Shown piece by piece: positions 55,478 to 64,000 of a DNA stretch of 64,000 bases (positions are counted from its first letter, which is position 1; each line of letters opens with the position of its first letter). Source of the DNA: Pedobacter roseus (GTDB lineage Bacteria; Bacteroidota; Bacteroidia; Sphingobacteriales; Sphingobacteriaceae); assembly GCF_014395225.1 (NCBI RefSeq), contig NZ_CP060723.1, positions 2,604,001 to 2,668,000 on the forward strand, given 5' to 3'. The notes beneath the pieces are model-generated. The model was not told where the DNA came from. It ran no database searches and was given only the letters and a program-made list of their open reading frames with translations. Made by a program: the position numbers and the translations under genes.

Positions 55478-58400
55478 TTAAAAATTAAAGTTTAAACCGA
55501 ATGAATAGGTACGTTGAAAAGGATAAATATTGCCGTTAAGTCCCTCGGGATCGAGCTTTACTTTAAGGTTAGAATGCTCGAACAGGTTTTCGCCGCTCAC
55601 ATAAAAATGTACATTCTCCAGTTTTAATTTTTTCAGTAAACCTTTAGGTAAAGTATAACCCAGGGTGATGTTTTTTACCCTCAGGTATGATGCGTCCTGT
55701 AAAAAGCGGGTATTAGGTATCCCCAATTCTTCTCCTGTATCTTCGGCAGCGTAGGCTTTTATCCTCGGGAAATAAGCATTTGGATTTTCGGGACTCCAGT
55801 GATCGAGGTTTTGCACGGTAACATTAGTCCATGGCTGCGCATAAATTCCCCAGAAATAAATGTTGCTTCCTGCGGCATACCAGTCTCTTTTGCCTACTCC
55901 CTGTATAAATACCCTTAAATCGAAGCCTTTCCATGCGCCAGAAAGATCGACGCTGTAGGGCAAACGGCTCCGGCTATTGCCCAGTTTATAATAATCGCCA
56001 GGATTATCAACCGTTTTATTTCCAAAATCTACCTTACCATCACCATTACGGTCTTTAAACTTCATATCACCTACAAAATACTGGTAACGCTGATCGTCTG
56101 TTCCTACTGCGGTTTGATTGGCATGATTTTTCAGTTCGTCGGCATTCTGGAAAAACCCTTCTGATTCTAAACCCCAGATTTCGCCAATTTCCATTCCTTC
56201 GTAATAATCGCTTATCAGCTTATTTGGGTTATCAAAACGTGTGATGTACGATCTGCTATCGCTTACCGCCAGCACTACATTATAAGTTAGTAGTGAGCCA
56301 CCCAACATCAGCTGGTCTCTCCAGCCAAGTTTCAGTTCCCAGCCTTTCGTTTTAAGATCGGCCGCGTTTGCCGTTGGCGAATTTGCGCCAAAAACGCCAG
56401 GTAATGGTTTTCCTGGTACCAGCATATCCTTGGTAAAGCGAGTGTAACGGTCGAAATTTAGTTCTAACCTGTTTTTAAAGAAACTTAAATCGGCACCCAG
56501 ATTGATGGTTGATACCTTTTCCCAGGTGAAATTATTTGATATTGCTGCCGGTGGATTAACATAAATGGGTTGACTACCTCCCAGGATCTGGCTCGTTTTT
56601 CCACTGGTCATTTTTGCCAGGTAATCATATTCATTGGCAGCTGCCTGGTTACCCAGTACCCCGTAAGAACCTCTGATCTTAAACATATCCATAGATAACG
56701 CTTCTTTTACAGGGGCAAAAAACTGCTCTTGCGAAATCATCCATCCTGCTGAAGCAGAAGGCACAAATACCCAGCGTTTGCCCGGTGCAAAACGCGAAGA
56801 TCCATCATAACGGCCATTTAGCTCTAAAAGATAACGCTCTTTAAAATTGTAATTTAAACGGTAAAAAAGCCCCTGAACGGCCCACTCCGCAACATTTTCG
56901 GTAACGGTCTGATCGCCTGTGGCGAGATTAATAGAAGGAAGATTACTGGAAATCAATTGCTTGCGTGAGGCCAAAAACCTTGCATTTCTGAACTGCTCCT
57001 GGTTGTAGCCCACCAAACCTGATATATAATGGTTTCCCAGTTGTTTTTGCGCCTGGGTGTAAAGGTTGATGACATTATACTTTACATTGCCATTCTGGTT
57101 GGTTGCAGAAGTTGTGGTAGGCAATGGAGGGGCTAAATTGGGACCTGTTTTATAAGGAACCGGGATCTCATACGATTTACCCAAACTGTCTACCCTTCTA
57201 AAAGTTGCATCTCCCTTTAAACTCCAGATATTTTTGATTAAGGAAGCATCAAAAGAAAACGTGGTCTGAACGGTATTGGCACTCATCGTTCTTCTTCCAC
57301 CTTCCTGAACAGCACCTAAAAGTGCTGCACCGGCAGATGTCCAGGAACCATCAGGGTTACGCGGAATATCGGTTACATTGGTACGGTTGATGTTCCAGAA
57401 ATAATTACCATCTATAAAAGTCGGGGCCTCATAAGTTTTTGAGGTGATCATGGTGTTATTTGAAAGTGTAAGCCATTTGGTAATGTTCAGGTCTACTTTT
57501 CCCCTTAAATTGTAGATGTTGTTGTTTTCATCAGCACCCCGGATCATTCCCTTTTGTCTGTAATAATTTGCAGACAAGTAATAGCTCAATTGATCTGCCT
57601 TTTTCGAAACGTTTACGCCTACATTATAGGTTGGTGCAGATTGCTCGTAGGCTTCTTTTAACCAATCGGTTGATCCGATGTAAAACCATTTGTTCGGATC
57701 GGTGGGGTCGGCAATTACATCTGGCCTCGATGGATCGAGTGAGCGCAACCGGGCAGCTTCAACAAGTGCAGCACTGTAAGCTGGATTATACAGCGGAAAG
57801 GCAGCTTCATTTTTAACCTTAAGTACTTCGTAAGGATCGGTTACCACTTCAGGCAATTTACCTACCGTACGGAAAGCCATATAACTGTTTACACCAACAT
57901 TGAGCTTATTGCTTTTGGCTGATTTGGTAATCACCAATACCACCCCAAAAGGTGCCCTGGCACCATAAATAGCGGAAGCGGCTGCATCTTTTAAAACTGA
58001 AACACTTTCTATATCGGCAGGATTTAGTGTTAACAGATCCGATGCACTAAAAGGAACATTATCGACTAAAATAAGTGGTGCACCACTGCCATTGATGGAA
58101 GCAAAACCCCTAACGTTAAAATCAGGTGCGGTATTCGGTCTGCCATTGGCGATGGAAATATTCAGATTTGGGATTAATCCCTGTAAACCTTGCCCTAAAT
58201 TGGCAATTGGCCTGTTTTCGAGCTGTTTTGCAGTGATCGCATCTACTGCTCCGGTAAGATTTGCTCTTTTTTGGGTTCCGTATCCAACTACTACCACATC
58301 CTCCAGGGCGGCAAGATCAGGCTGAAGGGTAATGTTTACCGCCCCGCTTTTTGAAACCGCTACTTCCTGAGTTTTATAACCTAAATAAGAAACGACCAGT

Positions 58401-58942
58401 ATTGCGCCTTCATCGGGCACGCTGAATTTGAAGTTTCCGTTTTCGTCAGTTTTGTGATAGGTTTTGGTGCCTTTAATCAGAATGGATGCATTGGGTAAGG
58501 TGCCCCCTTTTTCGTCGAGCACTTTTCCGTTAATTTCTATTGCCTGTAAAATGTTGATCAGCCGATCTAACAGAGACAAAGGTTTGGCTTTGATAATGAT
58601 TGTTTTCTCGTCAATGGCATAAGTAAGCGCTTTACCCTCCAGACATTTGCCCAATACTTCATTTAAAGAAGCATTTTCAAATTTTGCGTCAATTGTTTTG
58701 TTGGTTTGGAGTTTATCGGCCTCCCATAACACGTTATAGCCGGTCTGTTTCCGGATGGCCTTGAAGACCTGTTTAATGGTGATGTTTTTTTGGACCAAAG
58801 ATAAACTCTGGGCGTTGCTTGTTGAGGCGTTTACCTGTAGCAGGCAGGTTACCATCAAAACTATTATGAGTTTCATCACTAGCAAAAATTTGGTCGCGCA
58901 GGGTCTGTACCTGCAAAAAATATTAGCAGAATTTGTATACAT
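55478..58942 (-). CDS. SusC/RagA-family TonB-linked outer-membrane protein with STN domain
   Basis: This 1154-residue receptor has a signal-anchor start, an N-terminal STN domain (about residues 47-125) that signals to FecR, then a CarboxypepD_reg-like domain (residues of about 140-220), the plug with the SusC phrase EDVVVVGYGTQKR, and a 22-strand barrel ending FGLNFNF. Presence of STN means it reports substrate binding to the FecR and ECF sigma factor encoded upstream. It pairs with the following SusD. Confidence 0.95.
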   Translation of the reverse strand: MYTNSANIFCRYRPCATKFLLVMKLIIVLMVTCLLQVNASTSNAQSLSLVQKNITIKQVFKAIRKQTGYNVLWEADKLQTNKTIDAKFENASLNEVLGKCLEGKALTYAIDEKTIIIKAKPLSLLDRLINILQAIEINGKVLDEKGGTLPNASILIKGTKTYHKTDENGNFKFSVPDEGAILVVSYLGYKTQEVAVSKSGAVNITLQPDLAALEDVVVVGYGTQKRANLTGAVDAITAKQLENRPIANLGQGLQGLIPNLNISIANGRPNTAPDFNVRGFASINGSGAPLILVDNVPFSASDLLTLNPADIESVSVLKDAAASAIYGARAPFGVVLVITKSAKSNKLNVGVNSYMAFRTVGKLPEVVTDPYEVLKVKNEAAFPLYNPAYSAALVEAARLRSLDPSRPDVIADPTDPNKWFYIGSTDWLKEAYEQSAPTYNVGVNVSKKADQLSYYLSANYYRQKGMIRGADENNNIYNLRGKVDLNITKWLTLSNNTMITSKTYEAPTFIDGNYFWNINRTNVTDIPRNPDGSWTSAGAALLGAVQEGGRRTMSANTVQTTFSFDASLIKNIWSLKGDATFRRVDSLGKSYEIPVPYKTGPNLAPPLPTTTSATNQNGNVKYNVINLYTQAQKQLGNHYISGLVGYNQEQFRNARFLASRKQLISSNLPSINLATGDQTVTENVAEWAVQGLFYRLNYNFKERYLLELNGRYDGSSRFAPGKRWVFVPSASAGWMISQEQFFAPVKEALSMDMFKIRGSYGVLGNQAAANEYDYLAKMTSGKTSQILGGSQPIYVNPPAAISNNFTWEKVSTINLGADLSFFKNRLELNFDRYTRFTKDMLVPGKPLPGVFGANSPTANAADLKTKGWELKLGWRDQLMLGGSLLTYNVVLAVSDSRSYITRFDNPNKLISDYYEGMEIGEIWGLESEGFFQNADELKNHANQTAVGTDDQRYQYFVGDMKFKDRNGDGKVDFGNKTVDNPGDYYKLGNSRSRLPYSVDLSGAWKGFDLRVFIQGVGKRDWYAAGSNIYFWGIYAQPWTNVTVQNLDHWSPENPNAYFPRIKAYAAEDTGEELGIPNTRFLQDASYLRVKNITLGYTLPKGLLKKLKLENVHFYVSGENLFEHSNLKVKLDPEGLNGNIYPFQRTYSFGLNFNF

Positions 58943-59084
58943 TTGTTCGTTTGTTTTGGTTTAAATTATTCTATCGCAAATAGTGTATTTTAACTCAGCC
59001 AAAGCATATTTTCCGGTTATACCGGTTAAGGGTCAGTAATGTTGGTAGCATTGCTGACTTTTTTTTTGACTGCAGTTTTGGCGT

Positions 59085-60260
59085 TTATCTCATTACTACA
59101 ATCCTCCTTTCTTCGATCTTAAAGTGAACCGAACCCGTTAATTCTATCTTTTTAAGCAGCTGTGATACATTAGAAAACCTCGAAACCGTACCGCTAAAGC
59201 TTTTTGTTTTCAAGCTATTATCCTTAAAATCCACATCCACATCGTACCACCTGGCCACTTTATGCATAATGCTTTGCAGGTTTTCATCATCGAACATAAA
59301 AAATCCTTCTTTCCAGGCCATTACCTGTTCAGTATCCACGGTAGCTACCTTAATAGATTCGCCTCTTAACGTAGACTGTTCTCCTGGTTTAAGGATTTGA
59401 TTTGCAATTGATAATCCATTTGGAGCAGTGGAAAGCGAATGGACCGCTACCGAGCCTTCGAGTAAGGTGGTTCTGGTATCACCTTCCTCCTGATAACTGT
59501 TGATGTTAAAATGTGTACCCAATACTTCTACTTCCTGCGAATTGGTTTTTACGATAAATGGTAAACGTTTTGCAGGTCCGCTTCCTTTTATCGTTCTTTT
59601 GGCCACTTCAAAATAGGCTTCGCCCTTGAGCTCAACCCTTCGTTTATTAAGTGCAAATTGAGCAGGATAACGCAGAGAAGACCCTGCATTTAGCCATACT
59701 TTTGTTCCATCAGGCAGATTAACCTGGTATTGACCTCCCTTAGGCGTTTCAACCGTATTAAAGCCAGCCTGAGTGGGCTTAGCTGAATCAGAAACCTGAT
59801 ACAATAATTGGCCATCTGCAGTTTTTGATATGGTAACTCCTGCCTGATCCGCTATTTTTCCATTATTTGCATCATCCAGGGCTATCCGGCTTCCGTCGGC
59901 AAGGGTTAAAAATGCCTTGTTTTTTCCGGGGGCGATATCATGTTTATAAAAAATTGCAGCCGATTGAACCGGTGCGGCAGTTGGTGTATTTGCAAAATGG
60001 TACAAACCGAGTCCAATGATAGCGAATGCAGCTATAGCGGCCCATTTGTAATATGGGGTAACTTTTCTGGTCTGGTTGTTTTCACGCTGTATATCCTTCC
60101 ACATCGATTTTCCAAGCCCTTCGTAATCTGGCTCGGATTGAAGTGTTTGAGGATTTTCCGTTTCCCTCAAATACCAGGATTCTACCAGGTTGGCCTCTTT
60201 AGGACTGCACCTGCCTTCCAGGTATCTATCAAGCAGTTCTTTGGCCAGTTTTTGCTCCAT
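59085..60260 (-). CDS. FecR-family anti-sigma factor
   Basis: From the ATG at 60260 it has 391 residues. A cytoplasmic ASD-like N-terminus is followed by a transmembrane helix (YYKWAAIAAFAIIGLGLYHF). The periplasmic FecR domain follows (GGQYQVNLPDGTKVWLNAGS and ALNKRRVELKGEAYFEVA), and the C-terminus looks like DUF4974. The TTG at 60275 is less likely. It receives the signal from the STN domain of SusC and controls the sigma factor encoded upstream. Confidence 0.92.
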   Translation of the reverse strand: MEQKLAKELLDRYLEGRCSPKEANLVESWYLRETENPQTLQSEPDYEGLGKSMWKDIQRENNQTRKVTPYYKWAAIAAFAIIGLGLYHFANTPTAAPVQSAAIFYKHDIAPGKNKAFLTLADGSRIALDDANNGKIADQAGVTISKTADGQLLYQVSDSAKPTQAGFNTVETPKGGQYQVNLPDGTKVWLNAGSSLRYPAQFALNKRRVELKGEAYFEVAKRTIKGSGPAKRLPFIVKTNSQEVEVLGTHFNINSYQEEGDTRTTLLEGSVAVHSLSTAPNGLSIANQILKPGEQSTLRGESIKVATVDTEQVMAWKEGFFMFDDENLQSIMHKVARWYDVDVDFKDNSLKTKSFSGTVSRFSNVSQLLKKIELTGSVHFKIEERRIVVMR

Positions 60261-60338
60261 ACTATTTTTCCTCAATTGGTGAATGTATGGTTATGAACGT
60301 TTGCCTGCCTGTAGGGAGTAGATGAAATGAAAAAAAAA

Positions 60339-60905
60339 TTAAAAAAATAAAAAAAGGAATGTGCCTAGCTTTAAACGGAGAATTTTTAAGGCATTTGCCA
60401 TCTGTTTCTTTACCGTTTTATCCGAAATTTCCATCTGGGTGGCAATTTCACGGTGAGACAGATACGATCTCCGGCTGAGTTCGAATACGGCCCTCATTTT
60501 TGGTGGCAATGCCGCTATTTCAAATTCAATTCTTTTAGCCAGTTCGCGATCGCGTACCAGGTGATCGGTAGTATTGTTTTCTGTTGCTATAAATGCGCTT
60601 AATGAATTAAGGTAGCTATCTTTTACTTTTCCGCGCTGAAAAATTTTTAAGATGCTATTGCGGGTAGCGGCATATAGAAATGATGAAAGAGAAATCTGTA
60701 TCTCAAGGTTTTCTGCTTTCGACCACAGCATCACAAATACATCCTGCACTACATCCCTGGCCTCTTCATCGTTCTGGAGTATTTTACGGGCATACCTAAA
60801 CAGAATGGCCCAATAACGCTCGTAAAGTATGGCATAGGCACGGTGATTTCCTTTCTTGGTGAGAAGAAAAAGTTCATCATCGCTCTTCAGATTATAATCG
60901 CCCAT
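60339..60905 (-). CDS. ECF RNA polymerase sigma factor
   Basis: This 188-residue sigma-70-family factor has region 2 (YERYWAILFRYARKILQNDEEARDVVQDVFVML) and region 4 (PPKMRAVFELSRRSYLSHREIA) in the usual order. It lacks region 1. Paired with FecR and an STN-bearing SusC, it should direct transcription of the uptake operon when substrate is bound. The gene lies 63 bp upstream of fecR. Confidence 0.94.
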   Translation of the reverse strand: MGDYNLKSDDELFLLTKKGNHRAYAILYERYWAILFRYARKILQNDEEARDVVQDVFVMLWSKAENLEIQISLSSFLYAATRNSILKIFQRGKVKDSYLNSLSAFIATENNTTDHLVRDRELAKRIEFEIAALPPKMRAVFELSRRSYLSHREIATQMEISDKTVKKQMANALKILRLKLGTFLFLFF

Positions 60906-61112
60906 TACCCTAACTTATTTTCTTTGCAAAAAAAACATTTAAATATTAAAGATCCCATTCTTCCTATATTATCAATTTGTTAAGCAGAAAAATTATGACA
61001 AATCACACTGTCAATCTTGTGAGGCGTATGATCAATTAATCAGAATAAAAATATACAGTTTAATAACACTAAACAATTGTTTAGTGTTATTTTTTTTTAA
61101 GATTGTTATTGT
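60906..61112. other. Intergenic region with tiny frame and perfect palindrome
   Basis: It holds a 14-codon plus-strand frame (ATG at 60995, TAA at 61037-61039, MTNHTVNLVRRMIN). A 30-bp perfect palindrome at 61062-61091 follows. It lies between two minus-strand genes, so any plus-strand transcript here would be independent of them. Confidence 0.4.
61062..61100 (+). terminator. 30-bp perfect palindrome plus T-tract (orphan plus-strand terminator)
   Basis: AATAACACTAAACAA and its exact complement meet at 61076/61077, and eight or more T residues follow on the plus strand. That is the form of an intrinsic terminator, yet no plus-strand gene larger than 14 codons lies upstream. It could end a small RNA or act as an operator. 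Confidence 0.6.
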
Positions 61113-61343
61113 TTATAAGTTGTTAACCTCAAATCCACGGTAACTCAGCATTTCTGCATTATGGGCTACGATGAGATTGAGTTGTAACCTTTTAATAAGG
61201 TCTTTCGCCCCTGTGATGGTACGGTGAATGTCGTTCACTCCCCTGATTTCGATTCCGTTTGCCATCAGTTTAAATTTGTTTGGTTCAAATTTGTCGATGA
61301 ATTTCTGAAGATCCAGGCTGATCTTTGTCGGTATTTTTTCCAT
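61113..61343 (-). CDS. Small hypothetical protein (76 aa)
   Basis: From the ATG at 61343 it has 76 residues; a TTG 30 bases upstream could extend it. It is mixed helix and strand with PTKISLDLQKFIDKFEPNKFK and DLIKRLQLNLIVAHNAEML. It is divergent from the small HTH gene. I recognise no family; a role connected with the neighbour is possible but not shown. Confidence 0.5.
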   Translation of the reverse strand: MEKIPTKISLDLQKFIDKFEPNKFKLMANGIEIRGVNDIHRTITGAKDLIKRLQLNLIVAHNAEMLSYRGFEVNNL

Positions 61344-61593
61344 GTTAGAATCTAATCTTATTATTGAGCGCAAAGCAAGAGAACCTATTTTAACTTAGTG
61401 CGCTATTTATGTTATCAATTAAACAACATCTCTGTAAAAGATGTACTGGTTTATGCTACTAAGCGGTCAGCAAAATGCACTATTGTTTATATCTCCATTA
61501 TATTTTCAAACGAATATTGTTAATTTCGCCTAAAAATAGATTAAACGGGCAAAGCATATAAAATTTTGCCTGATTATTAAGGAATTACATCGA

Positions 61594-61842
61594 ATGGAAG
61601 AAAACGATTTTGTATCCATCTGGCTTGAAGAAACTGGAAATCCAGCCATTGAGGAACTTGCACGCGCAAATTTTGAAGTTGCCGATAAAACTGCCAAAAC
61701 ACTTACAGATAAAGGACTTACCAAAAACGACCTTTCTGTGCTGGTCGATATTAATCCCCTTGAAATTGAGCGCTGGCTGGTTGGCAGGCATACTTTTAGT
61801 ATGAATGTTTTGAAAGAAATTACGACAAAACTTGCGGATTAA
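61594..61842 (+). CDS. Small XRE-family HTH protein
   Basis: This 82-residue protein has a helix-turn-helix at about residues 40-80 (LTKNDLSVLVDINPLEIERW and VLKEITTKL), similar to HigA-type antitoxins and other XRE regulators. The N-terminal half is an acidic helix. It is divergent from the 76-residue gene. No canonical toxin gene is adjacent, so a toxin-antitoxin role is only a possibility. The ATG is preceded by AAGGA. Confidence 0.7.
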   Translation: MEENDFVSIWLEETGNPAIEELARANFEVADKTAKTLTDKGLTKNDLSVLVDINPLEIERWLVGRHTFSMNVLKEITTKLAD

Positions 61843-61913
61843 TATCCTTATAAAATTATACTACATAAATTTCCGATTGACCTGGTCTACCATTTGCAGA
61901 TTCTACTAGGGCT

Positions 61914-61986
61914 ATCGTCCTTCCCTCGCAGGCGGGAATCTTAAATTGCTTGCCTTAAAAATCCCAATCAAGTTGAGAATGAAGAT
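61914..61986. repeat. Dispersed palindromic repeat, family C copy 3 (decayed)
   Basis: ATCGTCCTTCCCTCGC to GAGAATGAAGAT matches the layout of the 53516-53589 copy with several mismatches, including GTCATT changed to GTCCTT. It lies between the HTH gene and map. Confidence 0.75.
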
Positions 61987-62006
61987 GTTACTTTAGTAAT
62001 CAGGCT

Positions 62007-62771
62007 TTAATCCCAAATACCGTTTTCAGCGGTAAATATTACAGGTTCTCCTCCGGTTACCATAATGGTATGTTCATGTTGTGCAACAAAACCTCCTTTA
62101 TTGCCACATAATGTCCAGCCATCAGCTTGTGTATCCGCAATGGTTGATCGTGTTGAAATAAATGTTTCTATGGCCACCACCTGATTCTTTTTGAAACGGG
62201 TAATATTAAACCGGTCGCAATAGTTGGCAATTTCGTGAGGTGCTTCGTGCAGATTACGCCCAATACCATGGCCAGTTAGGTTTTTGATTACCGTATAGCC
62301 TGCTTTTTTTGCTTCAGTTTCTATCAATCTCCCAATTTCAGCTATCCGCACACCGCCTTTAATGTTACTGATGGCTTTTTTGAGTATCTCTTTTGATGTT
62401 GCTACAAGCCTGCCATGTCCATAAATATCTTCTCCAATAATAAACGACCCTCCATTATCAGCCCAAAAGCCATTTAATTCGGCAGAAACATCTATATTAA
62501 TCAGGTCGCCGTTTTTAAGGATTTTATCTATTGACGGAACACCGTGTGCAGCTTCTTCATTAATGCTGATACAGGTATATCCGGGGAAACCATAGGTTAA
62601 GAGAGGTGCAGAGCGTGCACCCATTTCTGCCAGCAATTTGCCGCCATATTCATCCAGTTCCTTTGTTGAAATGCCCGGTTTGGCAAATTCACGCATCTTT
62701 TTAAGGGTTATGGCTACAGCAGCGCTTGCCTGTTCCATTCCTGTTTTTTCACTTTCAGTAGTTATAGACAT
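62007..62771 (-). CDS. map: Methionine aminopeptidase, type I
   Basis: The enzyme removes the initiator methionine from new proteins using a di-metal site. The ATG at 62771 gives 254 residues; a TTG upstream adds only eight. The pita-bread fold motifs are seen as CISINEEAAHGVP, NIDVSAELNGFWADN, GHGIGRNLHEAPHE and AIETFIST. It is shorter at the N-terminus than some homologs and has no zinc-finger extension. Confidence 0.94.
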   Translation of the reverse strand: MSITTESEKTGMEQASAAVAITLKKMREFAKPGISTKELDEYGGKLLAEMGARSAPLLTYGFPGYTCISINEEAAHGVPSIDKILKNGDLINIDVSAELNGFWADNGGSFIIGEDIYGHGRLVATSKEILKKAISNIKGGVRIAEIGRLIETEAKKAGYTVIKNLTGHGIGRNLHEAPHEIANYCDRFNITRFKKNQVVAIETFISTRSTIADTQADGWTLCGNKGGFVAQHEHTIMVTGGEPVIFTAENGIWD

Positions 62772-62826
62772 ATTTAGGTTTTTTACCTCTATCAAAGATA
62801 ATGGCTTATTGCTATTTTAAGCAGAC

Positions 62827-63456
62827 TTAAGAATAAGCCCAGTCAATAATCTGTTTAAGTGATTTTTTAATTTCATCCTGACCTTTTTCTGCCTTAACAT
62901 CAATGCCGCAAAAAGTTCCGTTAGTTTGAGCATATAATGAAAGGTAATAGATGCCGCTGATTAAAATGGCTTCTATTGCCCTGATATTTTTATCCTTGTC
63001 TTTAAAATGATCATCGTACACTGCTGCAAAAAGTTTTTCGCCTACTTCTTCACGCTCACGGTTAAGTTCTTTTAAAGGTTCAAAATCTTCAGAAAGTCCC
63101 CAGGTAACAATTTTCCTCATCTCTTCGTTTGCCATTAAAGCATTTAACTGATCTTCTAACAGCTGATAAGCCATTTTTTTTCCAAAATCTGTTTTGCTTT
63201 GTTCGATTACCGCTGCAGTTTGCTCATCACTAAACCTCCAGTAATCTTTGGTAAAAAGGTACTCTTTAACCAGTCCTTCGAGTCCGCCGAAATATTTGTA
63301 CACAAGTTTACGGTCTACATTGGCTTTTGCAGCCACCTGCATCACGTTTAAACCTTTAAAACCATTTTCGATAAGGATAACACCAAGCGAATCTATCAGT
63401 TTTTGTTTCGTTCTTTCCTTATTTCTAAGCGGTCCGTCGGTTATTTTTCTGCCCAT
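62827..63456 (-). CDS. TetR-family transcriptional regulator
   Basis: This 209-residue protein has an N-terminal TetR-type HTH (residues of about 15-60, with FKGLNVMQVAAKANVDRKLVYKYF) and a helical ligand-binding C-terminus. It is monocistronic, 31 bp after map. Target and ligand cannot be read from the sequence. Confidence 0.9.
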   Translation of the reverse strand: MGRKITDGPLRNKERTKQKLIDSLGVILIENGFKGLNVMQVAAKANVDRKLVYKYFGGLEGLVKEYLFTKDYWRFSDEQTAAVIEQSKTDFGKKMAYQLLEDQLNALMANEEMRKIVTWGLSEDFEPLKELNREREEVGEKLFAAVYDDHFKDKDKNIRAIEAILISGIYYLSLYAQTNGTFCGIDVKAEKGQDEIKKSLKQIIDWAYS

Positions 63457-63621
63457 TGAATGATTTTTACCGCAATTTGCAATTTTCTGTGTGATATTTC
63501 AAATCATTAAGTGGCTAATCAAAACTTTCATGATAAATGTTTAGCTATAATATTTTTTTTTGAGAATATGAGGCCTGATTCTGTAAATACTATAATTTAT
63601 GAAATTGAAATTGCATTTATT

Positions 63622-64000
63622 TTAGCTTAGCGAATACTTTTTCGGTTTAATCCCAATATGCTGTTCAAAAACTCTCGTAAAATGACTTAGGTTTGTAAAA
63701 CCCAATTGATAACCTACTTCCGAAACAGAAAGTCGTTTCTCTTTTAATAATTTTGCTGCTTCGAGCATGCGTGCGCTTTGGTAATATTCGAAAACGCCTT
63801 TTCCAAAAGTTTGCTTAAACAGTTTCCGTAGTTTTGGTTCACTCATATTTGCTTCTCTGGAAAGTGCAGCAATATTTGGAGCTTGGGCAAGGTGAGAATG
63901 CAGGTGGTATTTAATGGCGTATATGGCTTTAATATCATCAATATGCATGTTGCTCGCAGGTATAGCTTCCCTTTGCAATAACAGCGTGAAAATATAACAC
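63622..64000 (-). CDS. AraC-family transcriptional regulator (5' truncated by window edge)
   Basis: Only the C-terminal 125 residues or so are present. The two HTH units are clear: LAQAPNIAALSREANMSEPK with LRKLFKQTFGKGVFEYY, then LSVSEVGYQLGFTNLSHFTR, ending FEQHIGIKPKKY. The frame stays open to the right edge, so the N-terminal part lies outside. Inducer and targets unknown. Confidence 0.9.
   Translation of the reverse strand, partial: CYIFTLLLQREAIPASNMHIDDIKAIYAIKYHLHSHLAQAPNIAALSREANMSEPKLRKLFKQTFGKGVFEYYQSARMLEAAKLLKEKRLSVSEVGYQLGFTNLSHFTRVFEQHIGIKPKKYSLS

Noticed and set aside
1..64000. tRNA, rRNA, insertion sequences and prophage genes
   Set aside because: None recognised by eye on either strand; a tRNA scan was not possible, so short tRNA genes cannot be fully excluded.

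Overview
The window looks like a chromosomal segment of an AT-rich Bacteroidota, most likely a Sphingobacteriaceae (Pedobacter-like) species. The support is a SusC/SusD pair with its own ECF sigma factor and FecR, promoters of the TTTG-N18/19-TAnnTTTG type, few Shine-Dalgarno sites, a combined set of GatB, AlaS, LptD-like and MlaD-like genes, and many palindromic intergenic repeats. No rRNA, tRNA, CRISPR array, insertion sequence or prophage was recognised. Most of the DNA is ordinary, densely packed core genome; species-level naming is an inference.

Layout. 1-8.4 kb: a truncated TlpA-like lipoprotein gene coupled to gatB, an AAA/DUF4143-type ATPase with palindromes in its promoter, three tandem paralogous Tyr-rich secreted proteins, and alaS. 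8.5-17.1 kb: a short MerR-like regulator, a helix-hairpin-helix/beta-barrel protein, ComEC, an enoyl-CoA hydratase, a small secreted protein and a DPP-IV-type peptidase. 17.1-24.7 kb: a DNA-repair island. The ligase-associated exonuclease, ATP-dependent ligase, Lhr-like helicase and PdeM-type phosphoesterase genes run rightward, and a SatD-DUF3307 pair runs leftward. Between them lie three palindromes spaced exactly 28 bp centre to centre.

24.7-39.9 kb: thioredoxin, a ferritin-like protein, a 2-oxoacid dehydrogenase E2, cinA, an LptD-like protein, two tandem amidases, an MCE/MlaD protein, RNase Z, a STAS protein, purC, phoH, a SAM hydrolase-type protein and small proteins. 39.9-50.5 kb: serA-serC, a TonB-dependent receptor, rpe, an intact two-gene nucleotidyltransferase module, pnp, rpsO, a decayed relative of that module, and a thioesterase. 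50.5-52.4 kb: a MATE efflux gene preceded by a ten-residue leader peptide that carries an Arg-Leu-Arg motif. 52.5-60.9 kb: a regulated nutrient-uptake locus (ECF sigma, FecR, SusC, SusD, exported phosphoesterase). 61-64 kb: a small HTH protein, methionine aminopeptidase, a TetR regulator and a truncated AraC regulator.

The points most worth a second look are three. The RLR leader peptide suggests macrolide-type translation attenuation of the MATE pump. The SatD protein has motifs resembling a class III nucleotide cyclase plus an HTH, sits beside a membrane protein, and is divergent from a DNA-repair operon across a phased operator array. Several families of structured intergenic repeats occur in two or three copies each within this window.
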